Positions 31,480 through 43,132 of a DNA stretch of 64,000 nucleotides are shown here, piece after piece. The notes under the pieces were generated by a model. The model saw only the letters and a program-made list of their open reading frames with translations, was not told the DNA's origin and did no database searches. The DNA comes from Galaxea fascicularis (lineage: Eukaryota > Cnidaria > Anthozoa > Scleractinia > Euphylliidae): assembly GCA_948470475.1 (NCBI GenBank), contig OX419341.1:7411801-7475800 (forward strand), written 5' to 3'. The translations under genes were made by a program, and so were the position numbers. Position 1 is the first letter of the stretch; every line of letters starts with the position of its first letter.

Positions 31480-33960
31480 GTACTAGAATGATGGTTGGAT
31501 CGATGGCTGACATTAATAATAAGGTGAGCTGCATACATATACTTAATACGTTTATTTTAACATAACAATGTAGATGACATGATGGTGTATTACAGCATAA
31601 ATAATTAGAAATTAATATATGAGAAGATTGTTAACTTGGATCAAAGTCAATGTAGCAATAAAAACAGGAGGTACTGTCTTTGTCACATCATTGAATAATT
31701 TTGTCTTTCTTCATTTGCTTTAACAGTGATACAACAAGCCCTTAAGCCTCCTCCAACATGAGATAAAGAAAACATTTCTGTTATGGAAGAATTAAATTAC
31801 AAGAAGTAACACGATACAGAATAATACTTTAAAGGATTTGGGAAGATTTGCATGACTGTAACTCTTGTGTGGAGATTTTACTGAACTGCAACTTTTTGAG
31901 AGGATATTTAAATTTGAAGAAGACAATATAAACATCGTTCGTCTTCTTATGAAGAACATACCTAACCACAGGAAGTAGCAGAGCACAGAGAGCAAGAGTG
32001 ACTAAAGAGGAAGAAACTGATATCACTTCACTGTTGTGATGTATGGTGTATTATCAAGAGATATATATATGAGACAATGAATTGAAGTTACAGCTCATCA
32101 TAACACAGGAAGTTGAGTGTGTATATTAGAAGAACTACTGAAAATGGATGAAGACGTTAAGTGTTTATTATCACATTAGAACCCGAGTTGTTTTGATTGT
32201 TACATGGTTCTTGTAAAACCACATCAATGGTTGCATAAACAAGTAGTGTACTGTATGTTTAGATCCTGTTGTATCATTTGTCAACAGATTGTGGTACTTG
32301 AAAGATTTAACTGCACTATATGTTTGTAATAACTGTTAATGATTTGAATCGTGAAAATTAAAAGAAGAAGATCAAGACAAAATAGTTTTAATTTGTGCTT
32401 CACACTATTTATTATGTCTGTTTGAGTAAAGAACCGAGTTTGTGGAAACATAGACTCAATTAAAAAATTAGATAGTTTTCCATTAAAGAAGTCTTATGAG
32501 TTTGTTATAAAAAACTATATTAAAAAAAAAACAAAGTAAAATGCTGGTTGAATTAGTGATCGACTAAAATGTCTAATTTGTTTTCAATTAAACATTAAAG
32601 CTGTGTGAAAACAGGAAGTGATCAGGAAGTATTAAGGGTTTTGTTTGTTTGAAAAACTCTTGTTATCAGCATCATAAAAAATGTATGGAGAACAGTGTGG
32701 AGAATTCACATGTTAATGTTAGGGTTTAAAGGATTAATCTTAGGCAATATTCAAAACTCATACATCTAGAGTCTCATACAGTGTAGTCATAAACTGCAGT
32801 CAGTTGACACATGTCAACCTGTGAGACCATGTAAAAATTAATGAACAGTAATTGTGTTCCTATCATCTCAGCTGATGATAATAACTATTTGTACTTTGAT
32901 AGTGCATATATTAATATTACTGTAATAGTAATCAGGGGCATAGGTAGGATTTTTCGACTAATATGCACAATTTTCCAAATCTCTTCCCCCCACCTCTGCA
33001 ACCCTCCTCGCAATTTGGTGTGGAAAAAATCAGTGATGTATGTTTTTTTTTCTTCATTCTTTTATTTTTGATTTTTTCGTACAGGTAAGTACACCCCTGG
33101 TAATATAATAACAAAAAAGTTTTTGGTCTTATGCATTGAATGTTATTGGAAGGTAAAGGCTCAGATGAAATGTGAAGCTGACTTTTGTTTAAACAGTTAT
33201 TGAAAAAGTTTAGCTTTGCTCGGAGAAAATATATCTTCTGTGGTGACGAACTAGAGCAGCTGATGAACAGTTTTCTGGGAGTATAACCATCAATAACATT
33301 AAGGTCAAGTAGTTTGAATGTCTTTTCGGTAACTCGTAAAGCAAATAAAGCGTAGGCTATGATTATTAGAATATAAAGTTTGGGGCCGTCCGAAATTAGG
33401 TCACGACTTCAACCCATCAGGACAATGTATAACAATGCTTCGAAGATTGCTCTAAACGCGGTACGGTAAATATGAAATAGAATTTAAGCTTAAATAAAGG
33501 TGGCTTACCTTATGTATGTGGAATGGTTTGAAGTAAAGGGCCACAAAGTGTTACTTGCTTAAGTGGCTTTAAATCCTCTCTTGAAACACAGTCATAAAAA
33601 ATAAGGGAAGATAAACGTAACTAAGGTAAGCCACTTAATTCAATTCTTTTGTAGGATGTAGCACGAGGCACGAAGAACACTTGGCCATGAGGTGTCTGTG
33701 ATTTGCCTCTTAGTTTTTTAGTGCAAAAAAACGCAACAGAAATCTTAGTTTAAAATAATCGTGATTGTTGGAACATCGTTTAAAGTTATTTATTACGTAC
33801 GGCTGGTTGAAGGTAAAATTAACGCACGAGGCAAAATAACGGCGGCCATTTTGAATTGCAGAAACTTGCAAAGGGATCTGGAAATGAGTTGAAGTGACTC
33901 ACGTGAGCAAAACGAATAGCGTGATTAATCATCTGCGGCATCACGTGCAGCGTGTGAAAT
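31480..33960. other. Non-coding, Helitron-like composition
   Basis: No gene recognised. The stretch is A/T- and G-rich and C-poor on the plus strand up to about 33 kb. A 13-bp inverted repeat (GTGGCTTACCTTA at 33500 and its complement at 33622-33634) suggests a small fold-back of about 135 bp. Confidence 0.35.
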
Positions 33961-33989
33961 TTTGAATTTTTTTTTTTTTTGGAGAATGA

Positions 33990-34405
33990 GGGCCCGATTA
34001 CATGGCGAATTTCAGCCCGGGCTGAAATTTCATCCCGGCTTCTGAAACAAATCCTCTGAAAATCAAATTGTCGATTACATGGAGATTTTTTCAGCCCGGG
34101 GCGAAATTCAGCCCGGGCTGAAAATCCTAGCCAAACCGGGCTAGGATTTTCAGCCCGGGCTGAACTGCGCCCAGGGCTGAAAAACTCTCATGTAATCGAA
34201 AAGAAATTTCAGCCCGGGCTGAAAAGCAGGAAATAACATGGCTGCCTGATTTTCCTGAGACTCTTCGCGCCAAATTTCATATTTGATGCGGAGACTAACA
34301 TTTCAGCCTGGGCTGAAGTTCATCATGTAATCGCAACAAAATTTCAGCCCGGTTAACCGCGCTGAAATTTCAGCCCGGGCTGAAATTCGCCATGTAATCA
34401 GGCCC
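33990..34405. mobile_element. Palindrome-rich MITE, 416 bp
   Basis: The ends match over about 42 bases (left GGGCCCGATTACATGGCGAA, right complement GGGCCTGATTACATGGCGAA). Both continue into TTCAGCCCGGGCTGAA, which recurs about seven times inside in full or partial form, sometimes as long hairpins (GAAAATCCTAGCC..GGCTAGGATTTTC). Flanks are TGA and TAA, so an exact target duplication is not evident. No coding capacity. Confidence 0.75.
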
Positions 34406-34711
34406 TAAATCTCATATCAAAAAGGATTTGTGATATCGGGTTATATGTATGATTTTTTTACTACGGGTCGCCATCGAAAAACAGAAAATGCAAAAAAGGA
34501 TGATTTATCATCAAAACGAATGCGCGTATATGTGGTCTTCATAAACCGGGAAGGGTTTCGAAAAACTTATAGTAAATGCGCGGTAGTCAGACATTTTTAT
34601 AGCGGAGCTCCAGCGGCCCGAAGGGCCGCAAAGCGGAGCCCCATACTTATAGAAACCCGTCAACCGCTTTTCTCATGGTAATTTTGGCTAGCGGTATTGC
34701 TCGTGGGCGCG

Positions 34712-34785
34712 ACCGACGACGATGACGACGACGACGACGACCTCGCACAATAATTAATAATACCCTAATAATAATAATAATAATC
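34712..34785 (+). repeat. (GAC)n and (TAA)n microsatellites
   Basis: GACGACGATGACGACGACGACG at about 34712-34741 and AATAATAATAATAATAAT near 34768-34785. Confidence 0.8.
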
Positions 34786-36971
34786 CAACATGGCGGCCAT
34801 GCTCCAGCTGACCACCTAGTTTACAGCGGACATCTTTGATATTAGACATCCATGTCAATGTCAATTGACACCTGTCAAAACAACGTATCTGCTGACCAGT
34901 ATCACGTGACCATATTGCGGGCTCAAGTTATGAGCTGTCGAGGTCAGCTGTTTTTTTGAAGTTGACCGCTGACCAGATACTGGTCTTCCATTCGATCGCA
35001 GGCTCAAGCTAGGCCAAAACGAGGCGTAATTTTTCGCCAGGTTGAACAGATCTTCGTCCTGGAAACAATTCGCCGCCTACAGCTGTACCTTGACTACTTC
35101 TCAGTTCGTTCTTTGTTTAAACCGATGAGAATCAGCCCTTGGATGTTAACAGCAGCAAATTGGATTGCCTGGCTTTGATATTTTATAGTTTACGGATCTT
35201 CGAGAGAAAAGATCGTGTGGTTTGGCAGGGTTTTAATCATGCAGGCGCTGTCTTCGATTGCTGACTTTTGCTGTGTATTAAACTGGACGGTTTTGCCGCT
35301 AAAAATCCTTAATTGAAGAAGCTTCCTTCGTAAATATGGGAAGTAACACAAAGTGACGGTGAAAAACTTCAAGGCCCGCTAAGGATTTGTATCTGCTTAG
35401 CATATGAATACTTTTGTGTGAAATGACGGCTTCTGCTTTAGCTTTGCGCTCGGAGTGATTGTTGACTGACTTAAACTGTCCGCAGGTTAGTACTCCTGTT
35501 GTGTCTTTTATATGACATATGGTGATTTTTCTCTGTCCGCTACGAGTTATGTTTGTTACTTGTCTTAGTTTTCCAACTTCTACAGGGAACGCCGAAGAAA
35601 CATTCGCTGGCATCGTTCTTTGTTTTCTAGCTTACCGTTTGTTGTTTTCATGCTGTTTTCGTACTAAAAAATGCTCGTCTTCTTTCCAAATGCATATTTT
35701 TGATCCAATATTTCATTTTGAATCCTAAAATTCTTTGTTTTCCCTGCTGTCGCTCATTTTTTGGGCAAAGTATTGGTTGAAGAAAAGCTAAGCGAAGTCC
35801 GGACGGTTTATATCCTCGGCTTCGCTTTGTTTTCGGAAACTCGCAAAGAGTAATCGACAACTCATTGCCAAACGTAAACACGATTTTTAACAGCTGCAGC
35901 ATTGGAAATGCCAGCAATATGTTGTCCCTCAAAAGCAATTCTCGTTGTTAGTTAAAAAAATCGCAGATTTTCAAGGCTATTGCAGTAAAAACTTCGTCCT
36001 TTGTTCAATGTTTACAGCTCAAAAATGTTTTTCAGAAATCCTGAGTCAGATGTTATCATTAACAGTGATGTCAAAAATAATATACCCTCAACTTGTAATT
36101 ATATATAGTGTTCTAAAAAATAATACCCCCACGAGTTGTAGTCAAGGTTTGTAGTTTACAATATTTGTAATTGATCGAAGTCAAGAAAAAAACCATTCTC
36201 AGCATCACTAGATAATTGCAGTTGATCACCTGAGTTGATTCATGGCTAAAATACTATGCTCGATCAGTCTGTTGCAGTCACTTTTCTCAAGGAAAAGTAA
36301 AGTCGATTTCGCTCAACGTTTTTCCATGTTATTGTAAAAGGACATCGGCGGCACTTTCTATCGTCTTTACTGTAATAGATCACAAGAATGACGTAATAAA
36401 ATGTTCAAAACAAGGCGAGCAAACTACTTTTGTTCTTTTATGAGCTCACTTTGAGGTTTTATCGCACTTTCGCTGTAAAATATTTTTTGATAGATTAAAA
36501 TGTCACCGATACATGTTGGTTGTGAAGTTGGTTTAATAGTGGGACACTAGAACTGTTAACCTAGTTAAGTAATTTTTACCACTTGTATCGAAATGAAATC
36601 AGATGTAATTAAACTGTGATGAAGGAAAGTTTGTTAATCGTTTTTGCTCATCATAATCATATAGTTCCTGTGAAACAAAGCCCGATGATATTTCGAAAAT
36701 CTACGTTTGCACTTGATTGAATGGTGGCTTTGGTTCTGCAGCAAAACAGTAAAAAAATATGTATATGTAATCACAATATAGAGAAGTCCTTACTGGAGTC
36801 ATGGCTCAAGTCCTGTATCTGTAAATGCTAATATTGAGGAAATAATTGTGGAGCTCCGCTTTTAGGCTTGCCTAAATATATATATTAGATTTAAAAGAAA
36901 TTTATGCTTTGAACTTGCTTTGGAAAATGCCCTATCTTTGTTCGGATTAGGCATGCGATGAGGAAAGGGAG

Positions 36972-37237
36972 AGTGGCTTCGTAGTTGTCTAGTTTGCTTA
37001 CCTGGGCTAAGAATAAAATCGCCTAGTTTCGTAACGTAATGTCTCCTACTTATGCATATTTATTTACAGTGTATCTGCGCTAGTAAATCTACAAATTATT
37101 CAAAGTTTGCTGGTTTCTAGTGCCATGCCCGGGCCCGTGAGTAGAACAGATTACGTTGCGAAAATTTATTAAGTGTCGCAATTAGGAAATTTTATTCTGA
37201 GCCTAGGCAAACCAAACTAGTTAGCTGCGAAGCCACT
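36972..37237. mobile_element. Short inverted-repeat element (MITE-like), about 266 bp
   Basis: Left end AGTGGCTTCGTAGTTGTCTA and inverted right end AGTGGCTTCGCAGCTAACTA continue to match, with gaps, through AGTTTG..TTGCCTAGG and AGAATAAAA, about 50 bases per arm. Nested in the larger inverted-repeat element at 34546-37371. No target duplication identified. Confidence 0.5.
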
Positions 37238-37480
37238 TTTGTTTTCCCCATTACATGGCAAATTCGAAAAAAGATATGACACTTTCAAAAAAGGCTAGTT
37301 CAAAACATCTCCTTTAAATCTATAAAAATGTCTGACTGCCGGGCATTTAGTTTTTTTGAGACTCTTCCCGGCTGCCAGGCATATAGCCACAGTGTAAACA
37401 TTTCGAACAGAAACATCTACTTTATGGGGTATTATTAAAAAACAGTCTAAAATAATATAAAAATAATTATTCAATTGTAG

Positions 37481-38638
37481 AGTTCCACAAGTAAGACAGA
37501 TGACACACAAGCTGGGATCAAACTAGATAGAGGGCAAGAAAGACATAGTTTAACGAAAGGTTGGAATAAAGACAGTAAACAACCAATAATTGGTTACATA
37601 CATAATGTGTCTACACTTAAAAAAAGTAAACGGAACTTTAAATATTTTAATTTTAGTATTCAACTAGAGAATGACTTTGTTCAAGGTGTTTGTTTTGAGC
37701 CAAACTTACACCAAGATCTTACTCTTAAACAAGAGCTACAGAGGCCAATCAAAGTTTCACACTACTCAGTAAAAGAATCTACTCTCAACAAAGATGGATT
37801 TTCAATAGTAGTTAACAGAAGAACAAAACTTGAAAATTATGATGACTGTCATTTTGAATACAAAGAGCCAGAACAACAAAATCCAGTTAGGATTTGCGAG
37901 ATTCAAGACCTCAACGAATATGATATTATCAGCACAGTGGGAAAAGTTTACATAGTAGGTCAACCTAAAAAAATTAAACTTGATGATGATAGAGAATTGA
38001 GAAAACTGGACTGCAACATAGCTGATTCTAGTGGTGTAGTAAAGTTGACTGTGTGGGAAAATGCCATTTCTGAGATACACGATGACAAATATTATAAGAT
38101 TACAAATGCTCGTGTACGTTGTTATCAGTCAGAGATGTTTTTGTCAATCAGTACTGACACTGTAATCAGTGAGGTAAAATGTGATAAGGATAAGTTTCCT
38201 GTGGTCAGTGAGTTGTATGATGAAACCACAACTAATCAAGAAACCACAATTGACATTGATCATTTTGATGGTGTTCAAATGATATCCCGTTATGCAAAAT
38301 GCAAAAATCAGACTTGCAAAAAACGACTACACAATTTACAAAAATTGCATACTTGTGAAATGTGTGGAATGAAGCAATTAATTACACAAACAGAACAGAG
38401 GTTTTTGTCTCTTAGCATTTTGGTTCAAAAATACAATGTTACATTAAGGTTTAATGACAAAGAGGCAAGAGATGTCATAGATATTTTTAATCACCAACAA
38501 ACTGGCAGTGGAGAAGTGAATGCTGACATGACATCAGAATCAGAGTTAGCTGAAGCAATTTTGTTGACAGGACCATTGCAAATTACATATAATCATTTGA
38601 CGAGAGTTGTTGTAAGTGTCATAAAAGTAGAAAAGTAG
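37481..38638 (+). CDS. RPA70-like single-strand DNA-binding protein of the Helitron
   Basis: The exon follows an acceptor (TTCAATTGTAG, 37470-37480) and stays open to TAG at 38636-38638 (about 385 residues); upstream exon(s) with the start codon are not found. GWNKDSKQPIIGYIHNVSTL and FNFSIQLENDFVQGVCFEP form the first OB fold. LNEYDIISTVGKVYIVGQ, LDCNIADSSGVVKLTVWEN and YYKITNARVRCYQSEMFLSI form a typical RPA DNA-binding OB fold. A zinc-ribbon-like part has CKNQTCKKRL and HTCEMCGMK, followed by a third OB-like region ending LTRVVVSVIKVEK. Helitrons often encode such proteins, thought to protect single strands during transposition. It shares strand and base composition with the Rep-helicase, which supports common membership. 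Confidence 0.85.
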   Translation, partial: SSTSKTDDTQAGIKLDRGQERHSLTKGWNKDSKQPIIGYIHNVSTLKKSKRNFKYFNFSIQLENDFVQGVCFEPNLHQDLTLKQELQRPIKVSHYSVKESTLNKDGFSIVVNRRTKLENYDDCHFEYKEPEQQNPVRICEIQDLNEYDIISTVGKVYIVGQPKKIKLDDDRELRKLDCNIADSSGVVKLTVWENAISEIHDDKYYKITNARVRCYQSEMFLSISTDTVISEVKCDKDKFPVVSELYDETTTNQETTIDIDHFDGVQMISRYAKCKNQTCKKRLHNLQKLHTCEMCGMKQLITQTEQRFLSLSILVQKYNVTLRFNDKEARDVIDIFNHQQTGSGEVNADMTSESELAEAILLTGPLQITYNHLTRVVVSVIKVEK

Positions 38639-38685
38639 TCAATGATATGTTTTTCATGTCAGTGAAGTGTGTGGAGTTTTAATCA

Positions 38686-38718
38686 GCAAAAAAGTAACAA
38701 GCTTACTTTTTTTGCTTA
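38686..38718. other. Hairpin 50 bases after the RPA stop
   Basis: AGCAAAAAAGTAA (38686-38698) pairs with TTACTTTTTTTGCT (38705-38718) over a short loop with one bulge. Possible transcript end structure or Helitron 3' hairpin. Confidence 0.45.
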
Positions 38719-38832
38719 GTTTTCTACTTTTATAGGCTATAATCATGTAAACTACTGGGTAACCGGTAATTGTGTTTAAGTTTGGCAAAGTTATTTTATT
38801 TATTTATTTTTTTTTACATTAGAACATTTAGT

Positions 38833-39637
38833 TGTACTGTAGCCCAAGTCAACCATGAGGCTGAGTTAAGCACGAGTCATAAATCAACCTTGAGATAAGT
38901 TCGAGTCAGGTTAAAGTCTTTTTTTTTAGCTTTTCTCTTCATTGCATCTCCAAGATGGAAACTACTGCTGACAATAAGTCAAGAGCATCAAGACACTAAG
39001 AAAAAAAATCAACTGACTTGGTGAGGTTGCTGAAAAATAAATGAAGTGAGACTTCATTTCTCTTTCAACTCATTGCCGGTTATGATTTCAATTTCCAATA
39101 ATTAAAACAACTGAGATATGAATACATAGGAAAACTGATAGTCCTTACTTAACTCATACAGGTACAGTAAAATTTTAGTGGAAAGCGACAAAAATATTTG
39201 TGGTGCTATGTCCAATGCGACTACATTGCAAAAACTAGAAATGACTTTACCCACACAGCTACCAAATATACATCATGCAAGTCCCATCTCTGACAGAGCC
39301 TTTTGCAAAGTTTGCTGCATCAAAATACCTTTTAAAAGACTAAGGGGACGGCAAAGTCATGTAAACTCATAGTGGAAAATTGTACTGGAAATGAAAGGCC
39401 ATTACCCTCCTCATAACTCCATAAGATACTGGTGCCGAACTTTATACTATCAAACTGTTTGCCTTGACAAAACTGCTACCATACAGTCAAACTTCGTTAG
39501 TAGTTTGGATCTTTGACACAGTAGAGCTGTTGCAATGAACAGGAAATTAAAAAAAAAGAAGTTCAACTGACTCAAACTTGACTTAAAGTTGACTCATGAC
39601 TTGAGATTGACTTGGGCTTGTGGTTGACTTGTACTGC
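38833..39637. mobile_element. Imperfect inverted-repeat element, about 0.8 kb
   Basis: The left end (GTAC..AAGTCAACCATGAGGC ... GAGTCATAAATCAA ... GTTCGAGTCAGGTT) matches the inverted right end (GTACAAGTCAACCA ... GAGTCAACTTTAAG ... GTTTGAGTCAGTT) with many mismatches. Boundaries and target duplication are uncertain. The interior short open frame near 39178-39372 has no recognisable features. Confidence 0.4.
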
Positions 39638-39645
39638 TATATAAA

Positions 39646-41520
39646 CTCTAATAAGACTAAAATATGTTTGTGTTTGAACAACAACACTACCGTAAACACC
39701 AACATGTAAGCCAAACTGACAAGTAAGTTGCACTCGAAATTTGAGTTTTAATTAAATACCTGTTGATGCATGAAAAAGAAAAGGTTTCCAAAAGTATGAC
39801 ACTTTCTGCAATACACCTATTACTCCACTTCTAAATGATTCATAGGTGGTGAGACTATAATTATATACAGCTTTGTGGTGGATTGCAAATTCTTGATAAA
39901 TGACTTTGAGCTGTTCATGAAAAGTGAGTGCAATAACTGTTTGCTAAAAAGATTTATCATTGAAGAGTTGAAAGTAAAATATTTTATTAGAAGTATCGAT
40001 TTGCAAGAACAGTAAGTAACTTTTATTCTGAGTGTTATATTTTACAGAAATATTTATCAAATGTTGTTTTAATAGATTCAGTTGAATTTTGACTTTTGAA
40101 AAGTGATTAATCAAAAGTTGTGAAACCTTGTCAAGGTGTTCTTGCTTATGAGTTACATTGTCAAATTGAAGCTATTTTCCTAAACTAAAAAATTCAACCT
40201 TAAATGTTGGTGTCTACAGTAGTTTCAATGAAAGTATGTTCAAAAAGTTTTTCATTGTTACAATTTGAATTTCAAGGAAACTGAGACAAGAAATAGTTTT
40301 ATTAAGCAATAGTATTCACAAATCATTGTTTTTCTTGTGTGCATATACCTACACAGGATTGATATAATATTTTTGTTCTAATTACCATTAACTAGTATAT
40401 ATTCCTTAAATGATTTTCAAAGATAATCTTGTGATATCTTAAAAAATTATACCTGTTTATTTTCATGGAATTATGAGGCTGTTGAAAATATGTATACTCC
40501 TTTCAAAACTGATATTGAATATTGGAAGTCAAGATATTAAAAAAAAGGTTATAAAACACAAGCACATATAGTTTGCAAAGGAGTAAAGTGATGTTGAAAA
40601 AAAAATGAAAAAAGGAAAAAACTTTGTAATGAGGAACAGGTATTTTCAAGAAGTCAATGTATATATAGGTTTTTACTGTCTTCTGGATATCATTTAATAA
40701 TTTAAGTATGGAATTGATAAATAAAATATTTATATGTGTTGCTTTTACAGTGTTTCAAGTGTGATCTATTCTTTACAATATTGTAACAATTACTTGAAAT
40801 GATAATTCCAGGTGTTACTGGTGACCATTCTGTTTCCTACATCTTTAAAGTTCCAACATTTTAATCCAATCAGTCTTCAAATCTAATGATATAGTACCTC
40901 AATTATTTCGAATAAAGTTAAAGTTTCCTTTAGGGCTGTCTCATGTCCAAGCAATGTAATGCATTCAGTTTAAACTGCACAATACTTAAATTTCATGATA
41001 AAACTTAAGTTTATTTAGACTTGGCATATAAAACTATAACAAGAATTTTTCATGCCCTTTAAATCTGAATGTCCAAATCACCTTTTCAAAGCTACAAGCC
41101 AAAGCAAATTTTGTGCTTTGCCAGATTAAATTCTTCATTAGTTTTCAGACTAAAAAATGCTAAAAAACTTAACTCTTTAAAGTGTCTCCTTAAACTGACA
41201 CAATCATTTTGAAAAAGTAGCACCAAAGCTATAAATCAAAAGAGGAACTTTTACTTTCAGCTGAATATAAAATCATGATTTTTCTACCAATATTACTTTA
41301 GTCTTTTTGAATATATTTTTTTTTTACTTTACAGATCACACTTAAATGATTACTTTAACCTAAAAGTCGAAGTTTAAATATAATTGCCAGTTGGAAGGTG
41401 TACTGTAACTTTAATTGACACATGTGCATTTATGAATCATTAGAGTCAGTTCATTTGTTAAGTGTAATACATATACTAGTAATCGTACATTGAATAGTAT
41501 ACTACTACACTGATTCATCA
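39646..41520. other. No gene recognised
   Basis: AT-rich non-coding sequence without defined repeats that I can support. Confidence 0.4.
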
Positions 41521-42087
41521 GGAGAAGGCAGGATGGCAGAGTGGTTTAGGGTGCTGGATTTCAACACGGTAGCCGAGGTTCAAATCTTGCTCTGACCACT
41601 AGTTGGTGTTGTTGTCAGTAACTGCTTGATTCAACTCCTTAGTCATCGTTATAAATAGCCAACTGGTCTGCTTCCCGTGAGGGTGGCAAAGGGGGAGTCA
41701 TGATCCCGTTTCTCGCACAAATTTTAACAAAATTCACGCATCAGGTACAGTTTTAATAAAATTTCACGAATCACGAAATTCAACTTAAATGAACATCAAT
41801 CCAAGCTCTTACCTTACCCGCTGTTATTAAAACAAAGGAGCCAAGAGACTATATTCATATGCCCAGAAAGAGGCTGTGGTTCACGCCGATTTATCATAGC
41901 AAATACCGCAATAATCAAATGTTTGTTTCACGATGTAGTCAATTGAAATGTAGATCGCAATGTTTCAGCTGCTTCCAGTTAACCAGGTGATGAGTTCAAC
42001 CGGCTACGCGACACTTGTTGTATGTTACGATGGTATGGTTGTAGTAAAATTTAACTAGTCCCAAAGCGAATAGTGGCCGGGTTTGGT

Positions 42088-43132
42088 TAGTCTGAAATGT
42101 CAGCCGTGTCCTCTCCCTAACCCACAGGGGGCACAGGTGAGAAAGACGTCTGGGCCCGGTTGTTCGAAAGCCGATTAACGCTAATCCAGGATTAAAAATT
42201 AATCAAGGAGCTTATTTCTCTGTCCCCAAATGTTGTTTAATGCCGATATTCTGCAAAATTTTAGATTAGGGGAAGTCAGTCCTGAAAAACAAAAAGTAGC
42301 GAAAACAACTTTCATCCAATAGTTGAAAAATACAATCAAAGTATACGCTAATCCTGGATTATGTTAATCGGCTTTTGAACAACCGGGCCCTGAATTCCGA
42401 GCATTATAATGTCATCCGGTGACGTCACGTTTTAATTTAGGCAATGTTGCATAAATTTATTTCTTACCCGGACGGCGGCCACGAGTGTCGATTGCATGCA
42501 TACGTATGAAGGTGTCTGGATTTTGTGTGCCGTTAAACTTGACGATGAAGCCTCTGGAGTAAATTTACGGGATCGTGCTTCTTTCCCAATCGAACTCGCA
42601 ATTGACAATAGGCTTATAGCGCGCGTATGTGTTTTCCCTGTCATCGCAAAAGTCCTTCGGGGAAAATTTGCCTACAATAACGTCAATAACGGATTAATTC
42701 GTGCGAAATTTTGGAAAAACCCGTTGTGAAGGTTGACAAAAACATCCAGAAAGAAGATAAAGCAAAGCGGTCCTCTGTTCATCCTTCAACTTTGTCAAGC
42801 CAAACCTCAATAAATCCCTGCAAACGTGCCTCCAATATTGTGTTGAAATTGCGGTGTGTGTTCCTCGCGATGAAATAAATCTAAATTATGTAACCCAATA
42901 GTAAAAAGTTCTTTGTTCCCTAACGTTGCTTGCGAATGTAACCGTTGACGTGTTGAACCAATGATAAAAACCCATCTAATTCAAATGTGTAAGAACCAAT
43001 CAAAAACTACCTACCATATCTGCACAAGTACGTGATGTCACCGGATGACATTACAACGCTCGGAATTCAGACGTCTCTCTCACCCGCGCCCCCTGTGGGT
43101 TAGGGAGAGGAGACGGCTGACATTTCAGACTA
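42088..43132. mobile_element. Mutator-like non-autonomous element, 9-bp TSD, 1045 bp
   Basis: Inverted repeats of about 65 bp (start TAGTCTGAAATGTCAGCC; left 42088-42152, right 43068-43132, four or five mismatches) are flanked by GGGTTTGGT at 42079-42087 and 43133-43141. A 9-bp duplication with long terminal repeats fits Mutator-like elements. An open frame at 42496-42729 (MHTYEGVWILCAVKLDDEAS) has no domain I know and could be captured sequence. It contains the MITE at 42153-42389. Confidence 0.85.
42153..42389. mobile_element. MITE, 237 bp, 3-bp TSD
   Basis: Ends GGCCCGGTTGTTCGAAAGCC and inverted GGCCCGGTTGTTCAAAAGCC continue with CGATTAAC and TAATCCAGGATTA. They are flanked by CTG (42150-42152, 42390-42392). 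The uninterrupted sequence at the partner Mutator-like arm (ACGTCTGAATTCCGAG) shows the empty site and proves the insertion. Harbinger-like by duplication length. Confidence 0.85.

Larger units (their letters stand above)
34546..37371. mobile_element. Probable inverted-repeat element between the Helitron ORF and the RPA gene
   Basis: A segment of about 55 bases at 34546-34602 (CCGGGAAGGGTTTC ... GTCAGACATTTTTATAG) recurs inverted at 37320-37371 with a few differences. A second inverted pair, AGCGGAGCTCC (34601 and 36852), lies inside. The two arms bound about 2.8 kb without recognisable genes. I see no clean target duplication, so the element call is tentative. Its right arm ends about 110 bases before the RPA exon. 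Confidence 0.5.
13393..38638 (+). mobile_element. Helitron of the Helentron type (Rep-helicase-endonuclease plus RPA), coding interval
   Basis: The interval spans the first codon of the polyprotein to the stop of the RPA-like gene; the true ends are not defined. A Rep domain with HUH motif, a PIF1 helicase and a C-terminal endonuclease/exonuclease/phosphatase domain in one protein, together with an RPA-like protein, is the hallmark of Helentrons, which move by a rolling-circle-like route. The 5' part is interrupted by three DNA transposons (14148-20488, 21317-23775, 23974-25048), and the space before the RPA gene holds two or three further inverted-repeat elements. Without the insertions the element would be roughly half its present length. 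It is possible, though less likely, that the RPA gene belongs to a second copy. Confidence 0.8.
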
